This document shows, one piece after another, positions 47,066-58,481 of a stretch of DNA of 64,000 bases (within the stretch, counting starts at the first letter, position 1; each line of letters begins with the position of its first letter). Made by a program: the position numbers and the translations under genes. Where the stretch lies: positions 23,428,163 to 23,492,162 of the forward strand of contig OZ018409.1 of the NCBI GenBank assembly GCA_963969595.1, read 5' to 3'. This DNA is from Neckera pumila. Taxonomy: Eukaryota > Streptophyta > Bryopsida > Hypnales > Neckeraceae. The notes under the pieces were generated by a model. The model did not search any database, was not told the DNA's origin, and worked only from the letters and a program-made list of their open reading frames with translations.

Positions 47066-48529
47066 CGCAGAAAAATCTTTTCTTCCTCAACTACCTAAGA
47101 AATTCTCCTCAAAGCGCGCTTCAAATCGTCTTCTCGAGCTTCTGCCGAAAGGCACGGTTCCTGATGTGAGATCGATCAGAGGCTGTGGTGCTCGGGAACG
47201 GGCGAGAGAGGGAGCGATAGAGAGAGGAGGAGGAGGAGAAGGAGGAGGAGACAGTAGGGGCAGAGAGTGGAACACGGAACGAGGCGAGGGAGCACTGGAC
47301 AAAGCTGCAAACCGGGGTTGCGGGTCTCGTACTACAGGGATGGCAGCAGCAGGACACGCCACGGAGAAGGCAATACGACTGCCGAAGGTAGCACCGACTG
47401 TGACGGTAGTCCGGTCAATTGGCCACCGGCTGGGACGGACCGTCCGTCAGGGGTGAGCTGGCAGGTCCAGCTGTGCCGGATCCCCGTGTCCGTTTGGCAC
47501 TGGTGGGGTTGGGGGATCGCCTTTCCATAGGAAATCTGTGAGTCAGGGGCTTGTTCACAACGTTCTCAAGGATACTTGATTTTATGGGAACATGAGGTTG
47601 GAGATGGTAACTACAGTGGAAACACCTGAAACCATCAAAATAAGCAATTCAGCATAGTTGGAGGTACCTTTGTGTAAAAATAATAGTTACATAGTACTGG
47701 CAATTGAAAATCATGAATTTTCAAAAAAATAATTAGATTTTATTGGATATAGCATGTAATTCTATTGGATTTCTCAAAAGTGACATTTACGTTCCCTAGA
47801 CCACTGCAACCGTCACATAGCTGGACCTAAAACTGAAATCTGACAAAATGAGTAGTCAACTAATCTAAATTAAGTAAGGGGACAGTTTAATGAAGCTTTT
47901 GTTAATAGAAGTCTTGGGATACGTTTAATGGAAGTCTAGGATACATGAATGGGTGTTTCACCTTATATAGGAAGTCCATAAAGTGTCCTTTAATGTAGGA
48001 ATACATATTCCTTTCTTCAATGTATAGGAAGCAAATATATGACGCTCTTAGAGTTTTATGTAATTTCAACCTCAAAATTCATAACAAAATTCATGAAGCT
48101 TCGTGGAATATGAAATGACTTGTGTTAGAGGTCATTTCCATTTCTTTTTTAAGGAAAATTTTATTGAAAAATCTTTTAAGAAGTCAAACTCCCCAAAGTT
48201 GTGAATCAACCAGTAAATAGTGGCTACTTTATTAACCTTCTACATTAGTAGAAGCATAGACTACAAAGACCAAAGAAGGGGTCCTCTTGAATACCTTATG
48301 ACAAACTTGATTAGCGATGGATTTTTTGTGTGATTGTCTTTTTAGTCCAAGCCCCATTTGTTTCTACAAAGAACATAGAATATCTCAATTTAAGTTAAAA
48401 TTGATAGCCATAGTTTGGTTAACATATTTTTTTTCATAATTTTGCCTACATTCAATAGAGTTTTATCTAGAATCTAACTTGGCAACTTTAACATTGAAAA
48501 AATTGTGTGTGTATAAAGAAAAAATGAAT
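47066..48529. other. RAB7 promoter and intergenic DNA
   Basis: 47190-47260 is a GA/GGA-rich tract, so CT-rich on the coding strand, typical of plant 5' leaders. GC content stays raised to about 47520, probably promoter and leader. Beyond that the DNA is AT-rich with no feature recognised. Confidence 0.45.
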
Positions 48530-48776
48530 CATTAGAGGGGTTTCGAAGGCCTTCGAGGGCTATTTTAGGCTCAATCCCCAATCTGGCCCGATTTTGTGAA
48601 TTGTCATAATATATTTATGAAAAATAGAAAAAATAAAAGTAAAATATCATTTGAAGTATTTTTTATCCAAAAGTTACGTGGTAGTCAATGTGCCATATTA
48701 GCTGCAACTACGTTCCTGCAATTTGGGAATGCAGTAGAATTCCCAGCTCTCTAAGGCCCCTAAATTCTTTCTAATG
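48530..48776. mobile_element. CATTAG-ended MITE, copy 1
   Basis: 247 bp. Left CATTAGAGGGGTTTCGAAGGCC, as CATTAG plus a GGCC-containing subterminal block. Right GGCCCCTAAATTCTTTCTAATG. The centre has ACGTGGTAGTCAATGTGCCA, a worn form of the family's GATGTGGC inverted motif. No clear target duplication. Confidence 0.65.
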
Positions 48777-49513
48777 AGAAATTTTTTGGTAGAACCAAAA
48801 AAAATGACTAAGGAGCATCTTTTAGCAACAATAGTTGTTTGGAAACATTTTAAAAAGATCTATAAAGTTGGTAAAATGGTTCTATTTTGACACGGTTTTC
48901 TTAAATTTAGTTCATATAACAAATGGGAGTTGAAGAGTTTTTCAAAGCAACCAATGAAATATGAAGCATTTTGTACTTCAAAGATGTCTGATAAATCGGA
49001 TAGTGGCTAATGCTAATTATAAGTATTTTGTAACCTCACTTTTGAAATTTTGTAGTTTATTTATACAATTTTTGGAAATTCTCGAACCAAATGCAATCAT
49101 CTCTGCTTTCATTTAGAAACTAAAATCTCGATGTAATAATTTTTCCAAATTGTGTTAAGAGATATTGGATTTCAAAAACAAATCTCTAATTTAGCTGGTT
49201 GAAAATATTTGTTAAGTATTAATTGTGCTTCAATAATTGATCATTTTAACTTATTTTTTGAGGGTTGTGGAGATTTGTGAGAAGTGAAAGAGAAATTATG
49301 ACAAACAACATCCATTAATTTGTGACTATGGACTAAATAATTATTGTACTTAGGAACTATAAACATAAATTTGGATAGGTAGTTGTAAGTTATTTAGACA
49401 TAGATATGGATGACTATCTATTTTTAAAGTGAATGCAATGAAAGTCGTCCAAACGAGCATCTAAACAAGGATTTTATTATGAAACTCTTTGTGTAGGGTT
49501 GTTCTATTGACAA
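48777..49513. other. AT-rich spacer
   Basis: No feature recognised. Confidence 0.35.
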
Positions 49514-50073
49514 TTAACCCCTAAATGATCATTATCCCTTTGGGAGACAAATGGGATTTCGAATAGGTACCTACGTGCTGAATTTTTGTCATGATTTTTT
49601 GAAACTTGTCTTGGAGATAGAAAAATTGATAAGCTTTGTATAAATATAATTTTTTTTCAATCGGTGCCTGGGAACAAAAGTTATGTCCAAATAAGGTCTA
49701 AACAAAAGAAAGGAGGTAGCAAAAAAAATTTTGCACTTTTTTTTTTTTTTTCCCTAGATTCTTAACTCAATTCTCCACTGTAAAGATTTAAAGCTCAAAA
49801 CTATGTAATGGAAAAAATTTAAGTAAAAAATGTTCAAAGTCAAAAAATCTAGTCTTACAATGTACTAAAAACCTTGTTTTTTTTTCAAGTCAAATGCAAA
49901 TATCTTGCAATCTGTGCGGTCAAAAAATTTGAATTCTTTTACTAGTTAGATACAAGAACCTACAATTAAATGTGCAAAAAAAACAATTTTCAAATTTTTT
50001 TACTCTTTGCTCTAGAAATGGTAGTTTTGAGAGTTTTTTATTAGAAAAAAGGCCTTGGTCCTTTAGAGGTTAA
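49514..50073. mobile_element. TTAA-type MITE, subfamily A, internally deleted copy
   Basis: 560 bp. Left TTAA-CCCCTAAATGATC, right GTCCTTTAGAGG-TTAA. Ends and flanking blocks match the 890-925-bp copies, but about 350 bp of the middle is missing, the junction lying in a T run near 49740. Confidence 0.8.
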
Positions 50074-50649
50074 GCATTGATGAACCAAGCTATTGTTAAT
50101 GCAATAGAAATCCTAGAAAATGTGTCATATTCATATTGATGAATTTCACGAATGAGGTCAACCATGTAAGATCATATGACATGTGGCCTAGTTTGATATA
50201 AAAAATATTTTTTTCCTAGTTTAGAAAATCTTATTCTAGTTTGGGGTTTTTGAATGTTGAGTTACTTCTTTTCTAAATAGTTTGATACAAATGAAAATAT
50301 AACTGTGGCCTAGTAGGGTGCATTGATGTAGGACAAAGGGGACTACAAATATGTTGACTAGTTATTTGCAGACGACGACATGTGGCCTATCAAGGTGTAT
50401 GGCAAACATGCTAAGTTATTTCTACTCAAAAAATGAGCACAAACAACTAATAATCTAGAAAAGGACCTTTGATCTAGATCCAATCAGATTAGGTTCTTTC
50501 TCAAATAGTCTAATAGTTGCAATGTTATATAGCTAGCCCAATCAAATTGGCCCACTATTACAATTTTCCAATCACAGCTCTTAAAATTTGAGCATGCTAA
50601 TTGAAAGAAAATAGAAGAATAAATTCTCTTTTTTCTTGAAGAGTAAAAA
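50074..50649. other. Spacer between two subfamily A elements
   Basis: AT-rich, no feature recognised. Confidence 0.35.
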
Positions 50650-51535
50650 TTAACCCCTAAAGGCTCAAGGCCTTTTTTTGCAAAAAAACATTCAAAAATT
50701 GCCATTTCTATAGCAAAGAGTAAAAGAAATTGAAAATTGCTTTTTTTCATGTACAACCGTAGGATCTTACACCTAACTAGTACAAAATGTGTGGAAAAAA
50801 TTTTAGAATTTTTGACCGCATAGATTGAAAAAAACAAGTTTTTCAACACATTGTAAGATTAATTTTTAACATTTTTAACAATTTTAACTTTGAATTTTTG
50901 CACTACAGAGTTTTGGGCTTTAAATATTTATAGTGGAGAATTATATTGAGAGGCCACGGAAAAACAAGAAATTCAAAAAAACTTAATTTTCATTATTTAA
51001 AAAAATGTTAAGTAGAAGTACTTATGAGATAGAAGGGAAATCTAAAACATTAATATCTTTTATATGGAATTAAAATGCACAAATCCAATGGTGAGAGTGT
51101 TCTAGCAAAAAAACTAAATTGTGAACCTTTTTTTGCATTAAAAAATGAATCCTACAAATCATTTTTTTCAGGAAGATGCTCTAAGTGCCCAAAAAATAAG
51201 ATTGTCCATAACTTTCTCATAACCAATCCAAATGGAATGAATCAAAGCTTTTTCAGATAGACCAAAATATAATCTATGGAAATAAAAATTCAAAAATTTA
51301 AATTTAAATTTTTACACATTTTTATTCCTCCCCTATCTCTCCTAATTTGAGCTTATTTGGACATAACTTTTGTTGCCGGGCACCAATTGAAAAAAAATTA
51401 TATATTTCCCACGAAGCTCATTTGTTTTCATATCTTCCAAAAAACTTTCAAAAAATCAAGACAAAATTCAACCTGTAGGTACCTGCCCGAAATCTCATTT
51501 GTCCCGCAAAGGGACAATGGTCCTTTAGGGGTTAA
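50650..51535. mobile_element. TTAA-type MITE, subfamily A, copy 5
   Basis: 886 bp. Left TTAA-CCCCTAAAGGCTC, right GGTCCTTTAGGGG-TTAA, with hairpin GTCCC-GCAAA-GGGAC inside the right end. Inverted relative to 49514-50073, so the two form an inverted pair 576 bp apart. Confidence 0.85.
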
Positions 51536-52179
51536 TTCAAATTCAGACCCCCCTTGTCCTCTCGTGAAGCGGTCTTCCAAAGGCTTGAAATTTTCTAATG
51601 GTACCTAAATGCCCCCAAAAATGCCTGCAACCCATCACTACAAAAAAATGATGAAAAAACGACTGCAAAAAACAACTGAAAAGCAGTTGTTGTAGACACA
51701 ATGATTGCAATATGACTCAGGGCCTTGGAGTTGTTGTACCAAGTTGTTTAGGACAACAATTGCAATTTTATTATCACCATCCGTTTCTACCTTGGATGTA
51801 GAAATGGATGAAGTGATAAAGAAAATTGGGCTTAAGGAAATGTCTATAGAGCTACCATGTGGAAAGCGGGACCTCTAAAACATCTAACGTGAACATCCAC
51901 GTGGCCAGTCACTTTTTAGTCATTCTGAAGTTATGACTGATCCATGATGAATTTGATGTGGATGGCCACAAAGAAAGTTGTTTTTGAGTCATTGAAAAGT
52001 CATTTTGCAATTATATCGCAGTCATTTTGCAAACATCGCCGCTGACGACCTGACGTCTCTAGTCGTTTTTGAGTCATTTTAAAGTTAACATGATGTCTGC
52101 AAAAAGAAATGTGGGGCCCCTTTATTTGGGGAGTAGTCATTATATAGTCGCATATCAATACATTCAATGTTTCACAACA

Positions 52180-52258
52180 ATATATCATGCACAATACACC
52201 ATATACAATAAATCATATACCATGTACAATACACCATACACCATATACTATAGATTAT
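52180..52258. repeat. Degenerate ATACACCAT repeat
   Basis: Irregular copies of ATACACCATAT/ATACAATA inside the CACTA element. Simple-sequence DNA. Confidence 0.7.
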
Positions 52259-52942
52259 AGTTGGCATGTGTCACATGGCTTTCAAAGCCACTTAGTGTGT
52301 GAGTATGAAGAAATGAAATGACAAGCCTTTTATACAAGTGGGGTGGTTAGAGACAAGACAAACCATGTGGGGTATGTAAAACACAGAAATTGTGTTACAA
52401 ATAATATTTCAAATTTCATTTAAGCATAGTACATTAATTTTTTCAGAAACCTTTGAACTAAAAAAAGTTGGGAAATCAAACTTACTTTCATCTCTAAAAA
52501 TCTATTTTGTATTTTGAGCCTCAGATCAAAAGTTATGGACAAATTTGAAAAAGGGACTGGAAAGGATATTTTCTTTTGACATTTTCTAACCTCCTTTCTA
52601 AATTTTGTCTTGCCTTTTTGTATATGACCCATGATGAAAATGTGTTGTAAATGCATAGGAACTATGATGAAAGGTATGCAGATGCTTTAAAATCGCACAA
52701 TGCATTACAATGCACAAAGCACTGGAGCTATAGTTGAATAGTTGCACAGTAATCTGAGATGTTTCAACTCATTCTACAGTCTCAAGAAGTCATTTTGCAG
52801 TTGCATGAAGTCGTTTTGCAATTGCAAGAAGTCATTTTGCAGTTGGAGGAAGTCATTCTACAATGGCACCAGAGAAGCAGCGTTGTTGTTCATGTAAAAA
52901 AGGAACGGGACATAATGATTACTTCTAAGACTGTGAAAATAC

Positions 52943-53235
52943 CATTAGAAGAGATTTAAGGTCATTGGAGGGCCGTTTTAGGCCCGTTCCCCAATCTGGC
53001 CAGATCTGTGAACAGTCGATATGGGCTATCAGAATTATTTTTTTTACAAAAAAATAAATAAATAAATAAATTCTCTTCCAAATATCATTTCAGGCCAATT
53101 TTTTTTTTTTTTTTTTTTTTCAAATATGACGTGGCACTCGCGCAACCAAATCAACCAGCAGCTTTCCTACATGGGAACGCTGCGGGAATGCAAGATAACT
53201 CGCAAGCTCTTGGAGGCCTCAAATCTCTTCTAATG
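52943..53235. mobile_element. CATTAG-ended MITE, copy 2, nested in the CACTA element
   Basis: 293 bp. Left CATTAGAAGAGATTTAAGG, right CCTCAAATCTCTTCTAATG: 17-19-bp inverted repeats. The centre has ACGTGGCACTCGCGCAACC. It must have inserted after the CACTA element. Confidence 0.8.
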
Positions 53236-54549
53236 CTTCCAGCCTTTACATTGAAACCTCATAAATGTCTATTTTGAATCATATGAAATGTCTGAAAATA
53301 TTGCAAAATTACCAATGCAAATGAACCAAAATCATAGCTGTTGTCCTAGTAGGAATGTAAATAAATCTTCAAGTGGACCTCAACAAAAAAAACAATAGAC
53401 CCCAACAAAACAAAAAGGCCATCGGGAATGCATAATTTATAAGAGAAGAAAAGAATAATTTTTCTTTAAAAAAAAGGTCGAAGAAATAAACTTAAGAAGA
53501 TAAACAAGGAGTAGAGAAAAGAAAAAGTTTAAAAAAAGATTTAAAGAAATGAGGAAGAAAAGAAAAAAGTAAAAAATTGAGCAACAAAAAAAAATTACAA
53601 GGATTACAAAATAAGAAAAAGATCTGAAGAAATGAAAAGTACCAAAAAGAAAAAAATAATTCTATTCATTTCTAGAATTTCTTTTAGGAAATAATAGCAA
53701 ATGAAATGGATAAGAGAAAAATAAAAATCAACGACACATTAAAAGGGAAAAGATAGAAAAAGAGATGAAAAGATTAAAATAAATTTAAAAAAGAGAATGA
53801 ACAAGAAATAAATAAGAAAACAAAAAATGATAGAAAAGAAAGAAGCCTTTTTGTATGCATCACTTTCTAAAGCTTGGATGATTGACTTCAAATCATTCAA
53901 TCCCTATGGGAAAAACACATAAACAAAGAGTGCATACTAAAAGTTTTAAGGAGCTAAGACACTATAATTGCCTAACATTCATTAATTTATTTATAAACAA
54001 CACATCATTTTGTTAATGTTGCATCCTTGAACACTGTAGCATATAGAAACATCCTAAAGAAAAGAAATATTTTGTGCCAAAATACCTAGTAAGGTGCAGT
54101 GATTAGTCAGTCATTCTATAGTGGCCCTACAGCAAAATCAAGGTTGCTCGGAACATTTTTTTCTACCATGTCTTTTGTAGTGGCCTCTTTTTTTTTTCTT
54201 TATCCATCAGTAAGCCAAAACTTCTCAAAGTCATTTGCCAGTTGCACTATAGTCATTTTTTAGTCATGCTGCAGTGAAGGTAAGTTACAATATATAATAG
54301 CCGCCCCCTTGTCTTTAATGCCATCCTGCTACATCAGACCGTTGACGACGTTGTCAATGAAATGTGGCGGACGAAACTTGCCCTTCGTTGACTCTTCATT
54401 TTGAAGTCACGGACGCGACTCTATGGTGACTCGGGCACTGTGGGGTTAGTAGCGTTGGTGCAATTAGAGAGCCCCAGTCGTTTTGAAGTCACATTTTCCA
54501 TAAAGTTGTTCTTTGCAGTCACATATTTGACCATTTTCTTGTAGTGCAT

Positions 54550-55406
54550 AATGCAAAATACACTACCACCTCGCAACCACATTAACCTACCTATACAATA
54601 CACGCCATACAATTTCTACATATATCATTCTTAGCCATTAACATCTATATGCCATGTGAGCACCATTTTTATTGTTCCTCCTTGCTTTTGGTTTATAATT
54701 CACTATTTTTTTTAAAAGAAATAAAAAAACATCTAAATGCTAAGCCACTATGAGGACTCTACCTTATAACTACAATCCAAATACAAACTATTATTACCAT
54801 ATATACAAAACCAATACACAACATAATAATATTAGGACATACAATAGATTGGACAATATTACAACAATAGATGGAGACCACCCAACAAGGACCATGAATG
54901 GTACAACTTCATATAAATCTCCAATTTTGATATATCACCATTGAGACAACACAGACAAAACAAGGTGGTGAAGACTACACATCAACAAGCCTAATTATAA
55001 AAAAAAAATACATCAAAAGTCAAAATACACAAAACTATACATTCACCACAATTACCAACTCAGCACAAAACTCATACTACTTTTTCGGTACCACTTATTA
55101 TATGCCTCAAAATACATAAATATTACACAAATCCATAGCACCTACAACCCTACAACCTCAGATTCCAAACACAATCCCCCCTTAATGTTCACTAGAAAAT
55201 TGCTCATTGTAGAGTTCATTACCACAAATGACCTAAGAATATAAAAACTACCCTATTTTTAATAGGGCGACTAAATTTAAAAAAAATACATGTATTAATA
55301 GATACGGGCCACTATTAATTGGTTATGAGTCTATATAATAGAGTCTACCTCTGAAAAGAGACACTAAAGATAACACCCGCTACCTCAGCCCTCATGACCT
55401 ATCTAG
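54550..55406. other. AT-rich spacer
   Basis: No gene recognised; simple A/C- and A/T-rich sequence. Confidence 0.35.
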
Positions 55407-55972
55407 CATTAGAAAGAATTGGAGCCCTCAAAGGGGCAATGAGTGAGGGGAACGAGGGAGCAAGGGCCAAAATTGTTTATTTGTTTAATTTTTAATTTTA
55501 AATATTTTTTTAAAATATTTTTTTAATATTTTAGTATTTTTTATTTTTGCTGCCAACAAATTGGAGGGCTTGGACAGCATTGTACAATGGACTAAAATAG
55601 TTTTTTAAATACTTTAAAAAATATAAAATGATTAATTTAAAAAAGAATCAAAATTACAAAATTTTAGAATCTGATGTGGCACCTTGGCGACCACATCAGC
55701 TTGCTAGTTCGAGAACTATTTTATTATTATTATTTTAATAATCATTTTAATATTATTTGTTTATATTATTATAATATTTTTATTTTTATTATATTATTAT
55801 AATATTATAATTATTTTCATATTTTTATAATTTATTTAAAAAATTTAAATGAATAATCCCTTTTCATCATTGATGATGAATAGGGGTGTTCCCCTCAAAG
55901 GAGCTGCCACCTCCTTAAGGAAAACTCCTCAAAGGGAAGTAGCTCCTTTGAGGGTTGCATTTTTTTCTAATG
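55407..55972. mobile_element. CATTAG-ended MITE, copy 3
   Basis: 566 bp. Left CATTAGAAAGAATTGGAGCC then CTCAAAGG; right CCTTTGAGGG then TTGCATTTTTTTCTAATG. Central GATGTGGC-ACCTTGGC-GACCACATCAG is inverted. It contains a long A/T tract (55490-55850). It abuts or interrupts the left end of the F-box relic. Confidence 0.75.
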
Positions 55973-57344
55973 ATAGTAGAACTATCCCCAACATACTCTT
56001 CATTTATACTCAGGTTTATATGATCACACTTACGCTTCCTCTTCTTCAAATTTGGGCTGTCATATTTAGGCCGTCTAGTGTATTTAAAATGACAATTTGT
56101 TTCTCCGTCTACTTTGTCCTCCAAGCTCATCTTCTCCCATTGCTTTGACTCCAAATTGATGATAATGAAATTATCACTTATGCCAGCCATTCAATCTTGT
56201 AATGTATACATGAAGACAAAGTAATTGTAAAAGCTTGCAAAGCATTGTTGTTACATCAGGCGATTTAGGAGCATTGGATGTCTTAGATGGGCGGACATAC
56301 TGGACAGTTTGGACCAACCAGACAGACAATGTAACTACCTTAAAGTAGTCACATTAAACGGATTAGGATCATTGGATGTCCCGGATAGGCGGACATATCG
56401 GATGGTTTGGACGGATGGTCCATCTAATGTGACAACTATGTTGCAAAGATAAGAGTTGAATCATGATCAGCATTGGGTACTAGCCAAGTATACATCTCTC
56501 TTGGCATGAGTGCAAATTGCCTCCAAATTTGCTTGAATTAATCCACCAATTCCCACACATGACCATTTTTCACGACAACAAATAGTCAATTGTTCCAAGC
56601 TCCGAACGCACCTCCATGATCTCTACTAGTTTCAAGAGGGTGGAGATCAGTCCACTGGTCTTCCTTCAACGAATACACTTGAATCATCGTCGCTGCCACC
56701 AGACGTATACATGGTCATTGTGTTGCAAACAAGACTTCAAGCAGTATGAAGGCCACATTTTGGTAGTAATTGCAGGTATTCAGGAAGGTTTACTTTCACA
56801 CTTGTTTCCACAGAAGATACGAGTATTGATTATAGGACCGGCGAGGATAATCTTGTTTTGGAACTTGGATGTAACCAAGGTATCCACTACCATGGCTACA
56901 ACTCGAGGTCTTTCAGTCCCCATTTCAGCCATGTTATCTTTGAGATTTTGATATCTATAGCTTTTCTTGGTATAAATATCATACACAAAAATGTCACCTG
57001 AAAAGAAGACCAAACCATTCATAGAAAACGAAACATATAGAGGGGCAAGGTAAGGCGTGAAAGAAGACAATTCGATATGTAGAGGCTTCCATCTCCACTG
57101 GCCTGATGCAATATGTAGTGATAGAATGCCTGTATGATATGGTGTTTCTGTGCCGGATATTGGATAAACAATCACAAAAAGGGGATTTCAGAAGCCATTG
57201 GAAAAGCCTAGTTGTTGCTTTCCTATACTATTCCTAATTGCGTAGCCGGTAGAGCCCTCGGCATGTCATCTTTGAGAACACGTGATCTAGACTAATGTGG
57301 TTCTGAAGGTTGCTCCACAGCTCACGATCCATGGTGTTTTCAAA
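55973..57344 (-). pseudogene. Broken F-box/kelch-type protein gene
   Basis: On the minus strand a start at 57332 (an ATG also precedes it at 57353) opens an F-box-like segment, MDRELWSNLQNHISLDHVF then CRGLYRLRN, followed by TAG and TAG. After an apparent deletion, a 131-residue open stretch (57175-56780) resembles the C-terminal half of plant F-box/kelch proteins (VSFSMNGLVFFSGDIFVYD, YRYQNL). Further frame shifts follow near 56690 (SLKEDQWTDLHPL, VVVKNGHVWELVD) and a direct duplication interrupts it. A last piece at 56190-55973 (NFIIINLESKQWEKMSL) runs into the MITE. F-box proteins select substrates for SCF ubiquitin ligases; this copy cannot make one. Boundaries are approximate. Confidence 0.7.
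56272..56430. repeat. Direct duplication with period 98
   Basis: CATTGGATGTC, then GGCGGACATA and GTTTGGAC, recurs from 56272 and from 56370. Between them AATGTAACTAC and GTAGTCACATT form an 11-bp stem (56327-56355, one mismatch). It lies within the F-box relic. Confidence 0.75.
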
Positions 57345-57839
57345 AGAAGTCATGGTCTCTCAAGAGCTTACTTAGAAGAAAGTAATTGTTTGTATGCACA
57401 GATTTTACGAGAATTAGTAGATGAAAGTTGAATAAAAGCATAACACAAACAAATTAAGAGGTATAATTGAGATTTCCTATTGTTTTCATAAACTATCTTA
57501 GTATGAATTTTTTTATTAAATCTACCTTGCCAACTTTGAAGCTTTCACAATAAATGGATCATCCTTTGAGTAAGTAAAAGACATGATTCAATTTGACGAC
57601 AAATTGCATACTATTAAGATTGGCTAAAAAATTTGCTACCAAATCCTAAAAATAATTATACTTACAGTAGAAATCTTTACTTTAGGTTTGAATGTGCATT
57701 GTTTTGTTTTCACATACCTTATACTATATTGAACAAAAATTGATCATTTGAAGAGGCCACTTATAAAATACTATAAACCAAATGCAAACCAAATGATATT
57801 ATTATTAACTATCTAGAGTCAAACTTTCTTAATTTTTAG
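57345..57839. other. AT-rich spacer
   Basis: Upstream side of the F-box relic. No feature recognised. Confidence 0.35.
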
Positions 57840-57842
57840 TAT

Positions 57843-57982
57843 CACTACAAGGGAGCACTGTTAGTTCGGACATTGTTTTGTCAATTTTTTGTTAATTCGG
57901 ACATTTATTTGACAGAATTCTGTCAGTTTGGACATTTTAGTCAGTTAGGGCATGTCAATTTGGACATTGTTTTCTTGAAGTG
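57843..57982. mobile_element. 140-bp miniature CACTA element
   Basis: Ends CACTACAAGGGAG and GTTTTCTTGAAGTG, with TAT at 57840-57842 and 57983-57985 as a 3-bp duplication. The whole interior is made of about five copies of a GT(T/C)ARTTYGGACATT unit around a perfect 16-bp palindrome, TGACAGAATTCTGTCA. The element is little more than its ends and putative transposase-binding repeats. Confidence 0.75.
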
Positions 57983-57985
57983 TAT

Positions 57986-58481
57986 AGAAACAAGACGTAC
58001 GCTAATTGGTGTCAAATCAAAAGCCTCAAATTTCTTGGGTCTTGTTGACAAATTAATGAAGAAATTCAATGAATAACTCTTTTTGCAAAATACAAAATTG
58101 TTCAGTAATTTACAAAGAAAAATATATTCCATGAGACAATAGAGAAAACATTATATACATTACAATTTGACTATCATAGGTAGCATATGAAAAAAAAGTA
58201 AAAGAGGTAGAGGTTAAAAGTAAACTTCATGCAAAATTGAATTAACTTTTACAAGCCTTACATTCTACTTTAAAGGAGAAATAAAAGTTTGCTCCTTTTT
58301 CAACTCGTTTTCTGAGATTCAATAATGTTGTTACCAATTCACCAGCCATGGTTCATCCAACACTTAGATGAAAAGTGGGGACAAATATTTTTGGGATGAA
58401 TATGTGAATGAAGCTATTGACATACATTTCCTATTTTTGTTTTGTTTTCGGGGCCGGGTTGCCCATATCTGGGCTGACACT
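57986..58481. other. Spacer
   Basis: No gene recognised. The last 40 bp (GGGGCCGGGTTGCCCA) are GC-richer. Confidence 0.35.

Larger units (their letters stand above)
51636..54546. mobile_element. Non-autonomous CACTA (En/Spm) transposon
   Basis: 2911 bp. Ends CACTACAAAAAAATG and CATTTTCTTGTAGTG are the canonical CACTACAAGAAAA-type repeats. A 3-bp duplication CAT is at 51633-51635 and 54547-54549. Subterminal copies of AGTCATTTTGCAGT / AGTCGTTTTGAAGTCA occur at about 51990-52085, 52785-52860, 54230-54275 and 54475-54525, as expected for transposase binding sites. No TNPA/TNPD-like frame is seen; the centre holds a nested MITE (52943-53235) and a long purine-rich tract (about 53405-53850). Confidence 0.9.
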
